Assembly (NCBI RefSeq): GCF_003269425.1
Contig: NZ_CP030104.1
Span: 2,599,501-2,663,500, forward strand
Length of the DNA: 64,000 nucleotides
Reading direction: 5' to 3'
Source: Flagellimonas maritima
Lineage (GTDB): Bacteria > Bacteroidota > Bacteroidia > Flavobacteriales > Flavobacteriaceae
Shown in pieces: positions 47,369-56,133 of this stretch; the first letter of the stretch is position 1; every line of letters begins with the position of its first letter. The translations under genes and the position numbers were made by a program. The notes below the pieces were generated by a model. It worked only from the letters and a program-made list of their open reading frames with translations. It was not told the origin of the DNA and searched no databases.

Positions 47369-47872
47369 ATGAAAAAGAGTTTAATTGTAATTATATTTCT
47401 TATTCTTCCATTATTAAGCTTTACTTCCCATAAATTCTATCTAAGTGTTACCAATATGGCCTACTCCGAGAAGAATAGTTCATTTCAGATAACAAGTCGC
47501 ATTTTTATCGATGATTTGGAGGAAGTTTTGGAAGAACGCTATGGAGTAACTACAGCACTGGGTACCAAAAACGAAACAAAGGTGGCAAATGAATATATAG
47601 AGAAATACCTTAGGGCAAAATTTGTTGTGGAATTGAACGGGGAAGCCGTAAAGTATACCTTTCTGGGAAAAGAATATGATAATGATGTTGTCATCTGTTA
47701 TATGGAAATGACGGACATTGAACTTTCAAATTTGGAATCTATTGCTGTTCAAAATGAAATTTTAACCGACATGTTCGAAGAACAACAAAACATTGTCCAT
47801 TTAAAATGGAATGGGCAAAAGAGAAGTTTTGTGCTCTTTAGGGAGAATAATAAAGGAATGTTAAACTTATAA
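47369..47872 (+). CDS. DUF6702 family protein
   Basis: A 167-residue secreted protein with signal MKKSLIVIIFLILPLLSF, followed by TSHKFYLSVTNMAYSEKNSSFQITSRIFIDDLE, the recognisable DUF6702 start. It has no lipobox. The rest is beta-rich with FLGKEYDNDVVICYMEM. Such proteins accompany an M1 peptidase in Flavobacteria, as here (61 bases downstream). Function unknown. Confidence 0.8.
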   Translation: MKKSLIVIIFLILPLLSFTSHKFYLSVTNMAYSEKNSSFQITSRIFIDDLEEVLEERYGVTTALGTKNETKVANEYIEKYLRAKFVVELNGEAVKYTFLGKEYDNDVVICYMEMTDIELSNLESIAVQNEILTDMFEEQQNIVHLKWNGQKRSFVLFRENNKGMLNL

Positions 47873-47932
47873 CCTACCCTAAAAATTAGTTAAAAAAAAG
47901 TTATTTTTCAAAGTTTTAAAAATCGAACAAAA

Positions 47933-50248
47933 ATGAACAAAATCAAGTATTGTTTTGCTTCTTTATTATTCCTTTTTGGTGCTATGGCCATAGCGCAGGA
48001 AGAAGGAGAAGCCAAAGAAGAGCGCAAGCCCGGCCACTATAATCAAAGCAAATTCAAACAGTTGTACGAGGAGTTTTCAACTCCCAACACTTATCGTTCT
48101 GCTTCTGGAGCACCAGGACCGGATTACTACCAGCAACAGGCAGATTATAAAATGAACATAGAATTGGACGATAAAAATGCCAAAATCTATGGAGAGGAAA
48201 CTATTACGTACCACAATAATTCACCTGATGATCTGGAATTCCTTTGGGTGCAATTGGATCAAAATGTACGTACCAAAGATTCAAAATCCCTTTTGCGAAA
48301 TGGCGATGGCGTAAATTTTGCGTACACTGCGGGAAATTTTGCCAAAACATATGTAACTGGCCCTTTTGATGGTGGTTTCAATATTGAGTTTGTGAAAGAT
48401 AGCAATGGTAAACCTTTATCATACACGATAAACCAGACCATGATGCGTTTGAACATTCCCCAACCGCTAAAAAGTGGTGAAAAAATGTCCTTTTCCATTA
48501 AGTGGTGGTACAACATTCCTGACCATACTGTGGATAGGGCCCGCTCAGGTTACGAATATTTTGCAAAAGATGGTAATCGTGCCTATGTTATCGCACAATT
48601 CTTTCCAAGAATGGCAGTTTACAGCGATGTTGAAGGTTGGCAAAACCATCAGTTCTGGGGAAGTGGTGAATTTGCGCTACCGTTTGGAAATTATGATGTA
48701 AACATTACCGTTCCCGCCGATCATGTTTTGGATGCAACGGGAGTGTTGCAGAACAGGGACGAGGTCTTTTCAAAAGAAATGATGAAGCGTTACAAGGAAG
48801 CTTCAAAATCCTATGATAAACCCGTTATCATTGTATCGCAGGCTGAAGCTGAAGCTGCTGAAAAAGGATTTTCAGATAAGAAAAAAACATGGAAATTCAA
48901 GGCGACGAATGTGCGTGATTATGGTTTTGCCACTTCCAGAAAATTTATCTGGGACATGCAGGCCGTGAAAGTTGGAGGTAAAGATGTCATGGCGGTTTCG
49001 CTATATCCAAAAGAAGGAAATCCACTTTGGGAAGAACAATCCACAAAGGCTGTTGTACAAACGTTGGAAACATATTCCAAACATACTTTTGATTATCCTT
49101 ATCACAAAGCGATATCTGTCCATGCAAAAAATCAAGGTATGGAATATCCCATGATTTGTTGGAATTACGGACGGCCCAATGAGGATGGTACCTATTCTGA
49201 CAGAACCAAATATGGGATGATCAGTGTAATTATCCATGAGGTCGGTCATAACTTTTTTCCAATGATCGTAAATTCCGATGAACGCCAGTGGGGATGGATG
49301 GATGAGGGCCTTGATACCTTTATGCAATATTTGGCCGAACAAGAGTTTGGTAAAAATTATCCCGATGTGATTGCTCCCAATGCGAATTATCCGTCACGTA
49401 GAGGCGCTCCGGAAAAAATAGTTCCATATATGAGCGGAGACCAAGATTTTATGTCCCCCATCATGTCCAATCCAGAAAACGTATACAAACTGGGACCCAA
49501 TGCCTATGGAAAACCGGCAACCGGCCTTAACATTCTACGTGAGACGGTGATGGGCAAGGAACTGTTTGATCATGCATTTAAAACTTACGCCCAGCGCTGG
49601 AAATTTAAGCACCCTACACCAGAGGATTTTTTCCGAACCATGGAAGATGCTTCCGCTGTAGACCTTGATTGGTTTTGGAGGGGATGGTTCTATACTACTG
49701 ATTACGTTGATATAGGTGTAAAAGGAGTCAAAAAATACTATGTTTCCAATACTCCTACCAAAGAAATGGAAAAGTATATGGCCGACAGAAACTTAACTGA
49801 GGCCGATATGCCGCCCTTAGTATACTTGGCAGAGGAGGACAGTGAGGATTTTACACCCGAACTTAAGGGAAAATCACCAACAGAAACGTCTAAAAATTTG
49901 AAAGAATTTATGATGGACAACATGACTGAATCAGAAAGAGCACAGGTCAAAGAACCAAAATACTTTTACGAAGTTACTTTTGATAAGCCGGGAGGTATGC
50001 CCATGCCGCTGATAGTTGAATATACATATGCCGATGGTAGCAAGGAAAATATAACCTATCCTGCAGAAATATGGAGAAAGAACGATGCTGAGGTAAGCCG
50101 CGTTATATCTTCACAAAAAGAGTTGGTGGGGATTGTAATAGATCCTAAACTGGAGACTGCGGATATCGATACAACCAATAATTCTTGGCCGATGAAGGAA
50201 GAAAAATCAGACTTTGATAAATTCAAGGAAAATATCAAGGGCGAATAA
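47933..50248 (+). CDS. M1 family metallopeptidase
   Basis: A 771-residue secreted gluzincin with signal to about 22 (AIAQ). The zinc site is HEVGHNF (H435, E436, H439) with E458 in WGWMDEGL as third ligand. The substrate-recognition loop reads GMEYPM (about 402-407) in place of the usual GAMEN. An N-terminal beta domain (IYGEETITYHNNSPDDLEFLWVQLD) is as in the aminopeptidase N family. Expected to cleave N-terminal residues from peptides in the periplasm or outside the cell. Several long insertions, for example after 750, are Lys/Glu-rich. Confidence 0.9.
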   Translation: MNKIKYCFASLLFLFGAMAIAQEEGEAKEERKPGHYNQSKFKQLYEEFSTPNTYRSASGAPGPDYYQQQADYKMNIELDDKNAKIYGEETITYHNNSPDDLEFLWVQLDQNVRTKDSKSLLRNGDGVNFAYTAGNFAKTYVTGPFDGGFNIEFVKDSNGKPLSYTINQTMMRLNIPQPLKSGEKMSFSIKWWYNIPDHTVDRARSGYEYFAKDGNRAYVIAQFFPRMAVYSDVEGWQNHQFWGSGEFALPFGNYDVNITVPADHVLDATGVLQNRDEVFSKEMMKRYKEASKSYDKPVIIVSQAEAEAAEKGFSDKKKTWKFKATNVRDYGFATSRKFIWDMQAVKVGGKDVMAVSLYPKEGNPLWEEQSTKAVVQTLETYSKHTFDYPYHKAISVHAKNQGMEYPMICWNYGRPNEDGTYSDRTKYGMISVIIHEVGHNFFPMIVNSDERQWGWMDEGLDTFMQYLAEQEFGKNYPDVIAPNANYPSRRGAPEKIVPYMSGDQDFMSPIMSNPENVYKLGPNAYGKPATGLNILRETVMGKELFDHAFKTYAQRWKFKHPTPEDFFRTMEDASAVDLDWFWRGWFYTTDYVDIGVKGVKKYYVSNTPTKEMEKYMADRNLTEADMPPLVYLAEEDSEDFTPELKGKSPTETSKNLKEFMMDNMTESERAQVKEPKYFYEVTFDKPGGMPMPLIVEYTYADGSKENITYPAEIWRKNDAEVSRVISSQKELVGIVIDPKLETADIDTTNNSWPMKEEKSDFDKFKENIKGE

Positions 50249-50272
50249 AAAATACAGTGAAGTTTCTAAGGA

Positions 50273-50400
50273 GGCCATCTAAAAAGATGTTTCCACTGTC
50301 AATTCGAGCGGAGTCAAGAACTTTAACATCTTGATTTTGAATACATCTCGACTCCGCTCGATGTGACATTTTATTTAAAATATACCTTTTTAGACAGGCT
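50273..50400. repeat. MITE-like or REP-like element with inverted repeats
   Basis: Core inverted repeat 50297-50320/50349-50368: the left arm GTCAATTCGAGCGGAGTC is matched by the right arm GACTCCGCTCGATGTGAC apart from a one- or two-base bulge. Outside it, TCTAAAAAG (50278-50286) pairs with CTTTTTAGA (50386-50394) with imperfect flanks. The whole unit lies between M1 and tatA with no gene. This type of GAGCGGAGTC hairpin is familiar as a dispersed intergenic repeat in Bacteroidota genomes; copy number here cannot be judged from one copy. Confidence 0.65.
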
Positions 50401-50438
50401 CTTTTTATTTTCCAACCAACTTCTGATTATATTTGTCC

Positions 50439-50717
50439 ATGCATTTTTTATTTATAAGCGGCGCAGAAATCTTTTTCATCCTCTTTATTGTGGTCATGGT
50501 ATTTGGTGCGGATAAAATTCCCGGTATTGCCAAAGGCCTGGGAAAAGGGATGCGACAATTAAGGGATGCGACCGATGACATTAAGCGCGAAATTCAGAAA
50601 AGTGCTGACAAACAAGGCATTGATACAGATTTTACAAAAGACATCAGGAAAGAATTGGAAGAAGTAAAGAAAAATGTTGATGAAGTGACCGGGGCTGTAA
50701 AAAGAAGTACAAAATAG
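50439..50717 (+). CDS. Twin-arginine translocase TatA/TatE family subunit
   Basis: A 92-residue protein starting at the ATG at 50439 (an in-frame TTG two codons upstream is less likely). It has the family shape: short periplasmic end, membrane helix (GAEIFFILFIVVMVFGADKIPGIAKGLGK), conserved FG and KxPGxA elements, and an amphipathic plus charged tail. It belongs to the Tat system, which exports folded proteins. The M15 gene product in this window has a twin-arginine signal. TatC is not in the window. PAP2 follows three bases later. Confidence 0.9.
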   Translation: MHFLFISGAEIFFILFIVVMVFGADKIPGIAKGLGKGMRQLRDATDDIKREIQKSADKQGIDTDFTKDIRKELEEVKKNVDEVTGAVKRSTK

Positions 50718-50720
50718 CGT

Positions 50721-51305
50721 ATGTTAAAAAAAATTCTTGAATGGGACAGGGACACGTTCGTCTATCTCAATAGTTTGGGCATTGAAGATTACGATGTCTT
50801 TTGGTCCACGGTAACAAGTATCACTACTTGGATTCCCCTCTTCATATTGTTCATCGCACTTCTTTTTTTAAAATTTCCTATTTTGGAAGCACTGTATAAA
50901 CTGCTTACCGTTTTATGTCTTGTGGCTTTTATTATATTCATTACAGATTTGACCAAAACAGCCGTTGCAAGGCTCCGTCCCAACAATACAGAGGAAATCA
51001 ATACACTGATTCGTATACTTAAAAGCCCTACGGACTTTAGTTTTTTCTCAGGACATGCGGCCAGCTCATTTTCGATAACCGTTCTTATATTTCTTTTCCT
51101 TCGGAAAAAATTGAAGTGGGTCGTCTTGTTTTTTATTTGGCCGATGTTGTTCGCTACCAGTAGAATTTACGTAGGCGTTCATTATCCGGTCGATATTATT
51201 GTTGGTGCGCTGGTAGGTATTTTTTCTGGATTGCTTTTTTATAAGCTGTACAATCGTTTTATACCACCCTACTTAAAGTCAACCCGTCCCTCACGGGTAG
51301 AATAA
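50721..51305 (+). CDS. PAP2 family lipid phosphatase
   Basis: A 194-residue membrane protein with the three phosphatase motifs: KTAVARLRP (K79, R86), SGH (110-112) and SRIYVGVHYPVD (S147, R148, H154, D158). Hydrophobic segments before and after them agree with the type-2 phosphatidic-acid phosphatase fold. It probably removes phosphate from an isoprenoid or phospholipid at the periplasmic face, such as undecaprenyl pyrophosphate. It overlaps the convergent O-methyltransferase gene by 47 bases. Confidence 0.92.
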   Translation: MLKKILEWDRDTFVYLNSLGIEDYDVFWSTVTSITTWIPLFILFIALLFLKFPILEALYKLLTVLCLVAFIIFITDLTKTAVARLRPNNTEEINTLIRILKSPTDFSFFSGHAASSFSITVLIFLFLRKKLKWVVLFFIWPMLFATSRIYVGVHYPVDIIVGALVGIFSGLLFYKLYNRFIPPYLKSTRPSRVE

Positions 51306-51900
51306 CAGTTTCGACCCTCGGGTCATTTTTTAATTTTTGATTGTAAGCAATTAAAGCGGCAGTCGCTTTATCGGAATTTGAAACAGGTTCAATAACTTTT
51401 CCGGACCACAACACATTGTCAGAAAGAATTACACTTCCAGGCTTTGTCTTTTTGATTACAGCTTCAAAATAGGCATCATAATTTATTTTTTGGGCATCGA
51501 TAAATATTAGATCAAAATAAATATCCAATTTTGGGACAATATCCAGCGCATCACCAGTATGTTGTTTTATCATCGAACCAAAACCACTTTTATCAAAATA
51601 CTTCCGTTGCATTTTATAGAGCTCTTCATTGATTTCTATAGTATGCAATGCTCCATTTTCCTTCAGCCCCTCGGCCAAACTGATTGCAGAGTAGCCCGTG
51701 TAGGTCCCAATTTCCAAAATATGTTTTGGGGAAATTATTTTTGAAAGCAGACTTAAGACCCTCCCTTGAAAATGTCCTGTGATCATTCTGGGCTGAACCA
51801 CTTTTAAATGGGTTTCCCTGGTCAATTCCCTTAAAATATCGGGTTCTGTTTCAGAATTATTATTTATATAATTTTCTAAGGATTCAGATAGGAAATGCAT
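51259..51900 (-). CDS. Class I O-methyltransferase (catechol/caffeoyl-CoA type)
   Basis: A 213-residue SAM-dependent O-methyltransferase. The SAM motif is HILEIGTYTGYSAISLAEGL, then IEINEELYKMQRKYF, LDIYFDLIFIDAQKINYDAYFEAV and SVILSDNVLWSGKVIEP, all standard in Methyltransf_3 and YrrM-like proteins, which methylate catechol-like hydroxyls in a divalent-metal-dependent way. Substrate unknown. Its last 15 codons overlap the end of the convergent PAP2 gene, and both frames look real by family length. Confidence 0.9.
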   Translation of the reverse strand: MHFLSESLENYINNNSETEPDILRELTRETHLKVVQPRMITGHFQGRVLSLLSKIISPKHILEIGTYTGYSAISLAEGLKENGALHTIEINEELYKMQRKYFDKSGFGSMIKQHTGDALDIVPKLDIYFDLIFIDAQKINYDAYFEAVIKKTKPGSVILSDNVLWSGKVIEPVSNSDKATAALIAYNQKLKNDPRVETVILPVRDGLTLSRVV

Positions 51901-51968
51901 GTGTAAATTTTCGTAAAAATATAGAAAAGAACTACATTAGAATTTCAGTTCTCATTTAAATACAAATC

Positions 51969-52433
51969 ATGGCTTCATCTGATTTAATAATAAGAAATGC
52001 AACTTTGGAAGACTTATCGACACTCCTTGAATTTGAACAAGAGTTGATAAAGGCAGAAAGACCCTTCGATGTTACTTTGGGAAACGACCCAATTAGTTAT
52101 TATGACATAAAAAAGATGATTTTGGATGAAGATTCCAAAGTTATTGTCGCCGAAACAGATGGAAAAATTATTTCATCAGGGTATGCCATACGAAAAAAAG
52201 CAAGGCATTATCTTAATCATGAATATTATGCTTATTTGGGTTTTATGTACACGCATCCTGACCATAGGGGAAAAGGAATAAATTCCAAAATTGTGGAGGA
52301 ATTGAAGCACTGGTCACATGCAAGGGGGTTCAAAGAAATACGATTGACTGTCTACGCAGAGAATGTTCCTGCTATAAGGGCCTATGGGAAAGTAGGCTTT
52401 AAAAGTCATTTAGTGGAAATGCGTTTGGAATAA
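51969..52433 (+). CDS. GNAT family N-acetyltransferase
   Basis: A 154-residue acetyltransferase of the GNAT fold. The acetyl-CoA binding loop is THPDHRGKGINSKIVEEL (about 95-112) and the C-terminal part, ENVPAIRAYGKVGFKSHLVEMRLE, has the usual helix and strand. Substrate unknown; the sequence around 80-95 (YYAYLGFMY) could form part of a small-molecule pocket. Divergent from the O-methyltransferase and 52 bases before kynU. Confidence 0.9.
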   Translation: MASSDLIIRNATLEDLSTLLEFEQELIKAERPFDVTLGNDPISYYDIKKMILDEDSKVIVAETDGKIISSGYAIRKKARHYLNHEYYAYLGFMYTHPDHRGKGINSKIVEELKHWSHARGFKEIRLTVYAENVPAIRAYGKVGFKSHLVEMRLE

Positions 52434-52485
52434 TCCACAGAGAACGAGTAGCTTTACAAATAACACTTTTTGAAGTAGAAAAGCT

Positions 52486-53760
52486 ATGATTTTTCAAAAT
52501 TCCCTAGAATTTGCACAGCAATTGGATGCTGAGGATAAACTATCAAAATACAGGCAAGAATTCCATTTCCCACAAGTAAATAAAAAGGATGTAATCTATT
52601 TTACGGGAAATTCCTTGGGATTGCAACCCAAACGTACCCAAAAATTTGTGGATGAGGTTATGAAAGATTGGCGGGAGTTGGCTGTAGAAGGTCATTTCTA
52701 TGCAGAAAAGCCTTGGTGGGAATATCACGAACTTTTGGCAGAAGGTTTGGGCAAGGTTGTAGGGGCAGGTGCCCATGAAATTTCTGTCATGAATACGTTG
52801 ACAGTTAATCTTCATTTATTGATGGTGTCTTTTTATAGACCAAATAAAAAGCGTTACAAGATTATCTGCGAGGAAAAAGCATTTCCCTCTGATCAATATA
52901 TGTTGCAAAGTCAAGTAAAATTTCATGGTTTTGATTCAAGTGACGCTATCATCGAGGTAAAAAAAAGAGAGGGAGAGCATGCTTGGAGGACTGAGGATAT
53001 CCTTGATAAAATCAACGAAGTAGGAGACGAGCTAGCTTTGGTCTTGTTGGGCGGAGTCAACTATTATAATGGCCAAGTGCTTGATATGGAAGCCATAACA
53101 AGAGTAGGGAAATCTGTAGGTGCATTTGTGGGTTGGGATTTGGCACATGCTGTTGGTAATGTGAAATTGAAGCTGCACGATTGGAATGCCGATTTTGCGG
53201 CGTGGTGCAGTTACAAATACATGAACAGCGGACCAGGGAACGCTTCGGGAATCTTTGTGAACGAAAGATATCTGGACAAAAAAGATATTCCCCGTTTTGA
53301 AGGCTGGTGGGGTACAAAAAAAGATACTCGTTTTTTAATGCAGCCAGAGTTTGACCCTATTGAAACTGCTGATGCTTGGCAATTAAGCAATCCTCCTATT
53401 CTATCAATTGCACCTTATCTAGCTTCCTTGGAATTATTTGATGAAGTAGGGATGGATACCTTGATCGATAAGCAAAGGAAAATTGTAGCCTATCTTGAAT
53501 TTATCTTAGCTGAAATTGACAAAGAAGTAGAAAGTTCTTTTGAAATCATTACGCCGATGGAGCGGGGATGTCAACTTTCGGTTTTTTTACATGGGGAGGG
53601 GAGGTCCTTATTTGACTATCTTATGAAAAATGGTGTAATTACCGATTGGCGAGAACCCAATGTAATACGGTTGGCTCCAGCGCCCTTCTATTGTTCATTT
53701 GAGGACATGTACAATTTTGGTCAGATTTTGAAAGAAGGAATTCTTTTGAATCAAAATTAA
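52486..53760 (+). CDS. kynU: Kynureninase
   Basis: A 424-residue PLP enzyme that cleaves kynurenine or 3-hydroxykynurenine to anthranilate or 3-hydroxyanthranilate plus alanine. The PLP lysine is K244 in WCSYKYMNSGPG. Other family segments are YFTGNSLGLQPK (38-49), FPSDQYMLQSQ and the RFEGWWGTKKDTRF region. The length is right. Kynurenine 3-monooxygenase is 7 kb further on the same strand, so a kynurenine-to-hydroxyanthranilate route is probable. Confidence 0.95.
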   Translation: MIFQNSLEFAQQLDAEDKLSKYRQEFHFPQVNKKDVIYFTGNSLGLQPKRTQKFVDEVMKDWRELAVEGHFYAEKPWWEYHELLAEGLGKVVGAGAHEISVMNTLTVNLHLLMVSFYRPNKKRYKIICEEKAFPSDQYMLQSQVKFHGFDSSDAIIEVKKREGEHAWRTEDILDKINEVGDELALVLLGGVNYYNGQVLDMEAITRVGKSVGAFVGWDLAHAVGNVKLKLHDWNADFAAWCSYKYMNSGPGNASGIFVNERYLDKKDIPRFEGWWGTKKDTRFLMQPEFDPIETADAWQLSNPPILSIAPYLASLELFDEVGMDTLIDKQRKIVAYLEFILAEIDKEVESSFEIITPMERGCQLSVFLHGEGRSLFDYLMKNGVITDWREPNVIRLAPAPFYCSFEDMYNFGQILKEGILLNQN

Positions 53761-53904
53761 TATTCTTCAACGTATACGGTACTACTTCCAATATATCGCA
53801 CTGCAATAAAATAAATACAAGCGGTTTATCGAAAAGATGCAGTAGTCACTTACCATAATTGTTTTTCTTACGTACATATTTAAGTTTTAACCCCAAAAAC
53901 TTAT

Positions 53905-54966
53905 ATGAACATGAAATTTAAAAATGAAAAAAAGAGGCTAAAAACCAGCCTGAACACTATGCTGGTTTTAGCAATGACCGTGGTTTCGTCCATCGTTTCC
54001 TGTGAAACAAATGATGTTGATGAAGACCAAAATGCTACATCCCCAAATGAAGAAGTGTCCACGATCGATCAGGATACTGATTTTATCACCAAATACTTTT
54101 TGGGAACCGAAGTAAAAGTGAAACTCGAAGAAGACGGAACCTACAGTCTTGCGGGGAGTGATTTAAGATTGTTCGAAGAACAACTATCGGATAGTCCAGA
54201 TGTTTTTGAGATAAATCCAAAACCAGATGCAAGTCAATCCGATTTGGCATTGGGTGGTGGTGTCCGAAAATGGACCGATGGTGTAGTGTATTACGTGATC
54301 AATGGATTGAGCTCTTCGGTACGTTCCGAACTTCAAAGATCTTTTGATGAATGGACGAGCAAAACCAACGTCACTTTCAAAGAAAGGACAAATCAGTCCA
54401 ATTACGTGACCATTTCTTCTTCGGGAGCCAACAGTAATTCTGGTGTTGCCACACTGGGAATGAACGGCTCAAGAGGTTTTATCCGATTGGGTACCAGGGC
54501 AACCGCAGTAGTCATTATCCATGAAATTGGACATACCTTAGGCTATATCCACGAGCAAAATCGCTCGGATCGGGACGATTTTGTCATTATTAACTTTGAA
54601 AACATCCAGAATGGTGCAGAAGATCAATTTTTTAAAAGTAATTCGGCCATATTCCTTACAGGTCAATTCGATATAAATTCGACCATGATGTACGGTAGTT
54701 TTACATTTAGTAAAAATGGACAGCCCACCATCACGGATTTAAACGGTAATTTGTTGCCACAGCGACAGGCAAGAATTTCTGCTTTGGACATTCAGGGTAC
54801 AAATTCATTATACCCCGCTACGAATCCCAATCCCACAGACCCTTGTAACGGTGTGGCCGAATGGTCTAGTTCTACAAGATATTCTGTAGGGGACAGAGTT
54901 ACCTATTTTGGAAGTTTGTACGAAAGGGATTTTACCAGATGGAATTTTATAACAAGATGTAATTAA
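53905..54966 (+). CDS. Astacin-like (M12A) metalloprotease lipoprotein with C-terminal carbohydrate-binding-like module
   Basis: A 353-residue lipoprotein, lipobox SIVSC with C33. The zinc motif of astacins, HEIGHTLGYIHEQNR, gives H206, E207, H210 and H216; the Met-turn is MMYGSF (261-266). After a Pro/Asn linker (NPNPTDPC), residues about 313-353 (AEWSSSTRYSVGDRVTYFGSLYE) resemble a CBM5/12 chitin-binding fold, which would hold it on an insoluble polymer. Secreted proteolysis is inferred. It starts at the first of two nearby ATG codons; either could be used. Confidence 0.9.
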   Translation: MNMKFKNEKKRLKTSLNTMLVLAMTVVSSIVSCETNDVDEDQNATSPNEEVSTIDQDTDFITKYFLGTEVKVKLEEDGTYSLAGSDLRLFEEQLSDSPDVFEINPKPDASQSDLALGGGVRKWTDGVVYYVINGLSSSVRSELQRSFDEWTSKTNVTFKERTNQSNYVTISSSGANSNSGVATLGMNGSRGFIRLGTRATAVVIIHEIGHTLGYIHEQNRSDRDDFVIINFENIQNGAEDQFFKSNSAIFLTGQFDINSTMMYGSFTFSKNGQPTITDLNGNLLPQRQARISALDIQGTNSLYPATNPNPTDPCNGVAEWSSSTRYSVGDRVTYFGSLYERDFTRWNFITRCN

Positions 54967-55145
54967 TAATAACTGGGGTTAACTCTAAGACAAATTGTCT
55001 GGTTATAAAATAGAGGGGATGTTTTGAATACAGTTCATTTTTAGTCATTATAATATTGACTCTTTAAACTACTTTTGAACATCCTCTTTTTTACATTAAA
55101 CACTTGCCCATATTTTTTTGATGTTCTTTAAGCCATCAAACAGTA
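54967..55145. other. Intergenic region between convergent protease and AraC genes
   Basis: 179 bases without coding potential. GAGGGGATGTT at 55013-55023 and AACATCCTC at 55078-55086 could pair across a loop of about 54 bases with a bulge, followed by TTTTTT. This is a weak terminator candidate only. Confidence 0.35.
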
Positions 55146-56009
55146 CTATGAACTTTCACCATATTTTAATTTTAGGTAGTTTGTAGGTGTAATGCCTTGG
55201 TATCTCTTAAATTGTCTGGTAAAATAAGAGGGGTCATTAAACCCCGACTTATACATGGCTTCGGCAATGACAGTGTTATTGGCATTAAAATGTTCGATTG
55301 CTTTTTCAATTCTAAACTCATTAACAAAATCTATAAAATTGCGATGGGTCATTTTTTTGAAAAATCTGCAGAACGAGTTGGGCGTAAGGCCTAATTTAGC
55401 TGATATTTCCATGACTGAAATTATCTTGTTATAATTTCCGTTTACGTATTCAAAAGCTTGTTCCAATCTCCATATCTCATCTTTTCTATACTTATTTAGG
55501 GGAATTGTATCGAATAAATTTCTGGAAACACCATAAGTGGATAAATAATCAAAAATAGAAAGCAGGTTGACCAACTTTCCTTGGTTTTCGAGATTGTGAA
55601 AATTTTCAAACTTGTCCGACACTATATTTTTGGTTTCTTCATCAAAAATTAGCACATGTCTCGATTTTTCGATCAGCTGTTTGACTCCTTCCAATTCTGG
55701 AAAAGCTTTCAATCTTTCTTCCAAAAAATCTTTTTTGAATTGAACGACAACTTCTAGGTTATCTTTAAAGTCCTTATTGCCAAAATCTGCATGTGGAATA
55801 TTTCCTCCCAACAGCACAAGAACACCATTGGTATACTGTCTTTTTTTTGAACCGATATGGAGTTGACCTGATCCGTTTTTAACATAGACCAGTTCAAATT
55901 CTGGATGAATATGCCATCCAGTGGACTCACAATAGCTGGTTGCACTATAAGTCTCTATTTTAAAAGAAGTATTTGTGGCTACATTGATTGCCTCTAACAT
56001 TGGTTTCAT
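55146..56009 (-). CDS. AraC family transcriptional regulator with cupin sensor
   Basis: A 287-residue regulator. The N-terminal half is a cupin (YCESTGWHIHPEFELVYVKNGSGQLHIG, about 27-54), and the C-terminal 100 residues hold the double helix-turn-helix (ISVMEISAKLGLTPNSFCRFFKKMTHRNFIDFVNEFRIEKAIEHF, then ESGF-like YKSGFNDPSYFTRQFKRYQGITPTNY). Cupin AraC proteins often sense a sugar or small molecule. It is divergent from the MFS gene, whose control is the natural target. Confidence 0.93.
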   Translation of the reverse strand: MKPMLEAINVATNTSFKIETYSATSYCESTGWHIHPEFELVYVKNGSGQLHIGSKKRQYTNGVLVLLGGNIPHADFGNKDFKDNLEVVVQFKKDFLEERLKAFPELEGVKQLIEKSRHVLIFDEETKNIVSDKFENFHNLENQGKLVNLLSIFDYLSTYGVSRNLFDTIPLNKYRKDEIWRLEQAFEYVNGNYNKIISVMEISAKLGLTPNSFCRFFKKMTHRNFIDFVNEFRIEKAIEHFNANNTVIAEAMYKSGFNDPSYFTRQFKRYQGITPTNYLKLKYGESS

Positions 56010-56014
56010 ATAGT

Positions 56015-56087
56015 AAAACTATCCAAATAGTTTTTTAAATAACTGGAATTAGAATAAAATGTCTTATTTATGGAATAGTTTATTCTA
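56015..56087. promoter_or_regulatory. Putative operators between araC-type gene and MFS gene
   Basis: Two inverted repeats stand out in the 124-base divergent region: AAAACTAT (56015-56022) with ATAGTTTT (56027-56034), spacer CCAA; and TAGAATAAA (56050-56058) with TTTATTCTA (56079-56087), separated by 20 bases. Both are perfect. AraC sites are usually direct repeats, so the protein bound is uncertain. Confidence 0.4.
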
Positions 56088-56133
56088 GAAAATCTATACT
56101 GCACTTAGTTAATTTGTAAGAAGATTAGTCCTT

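Noticed and set aside
50439..50717. Full Tat export operon
   Set aside because: Only a TatA-like gene is present; no tatC is in the window.
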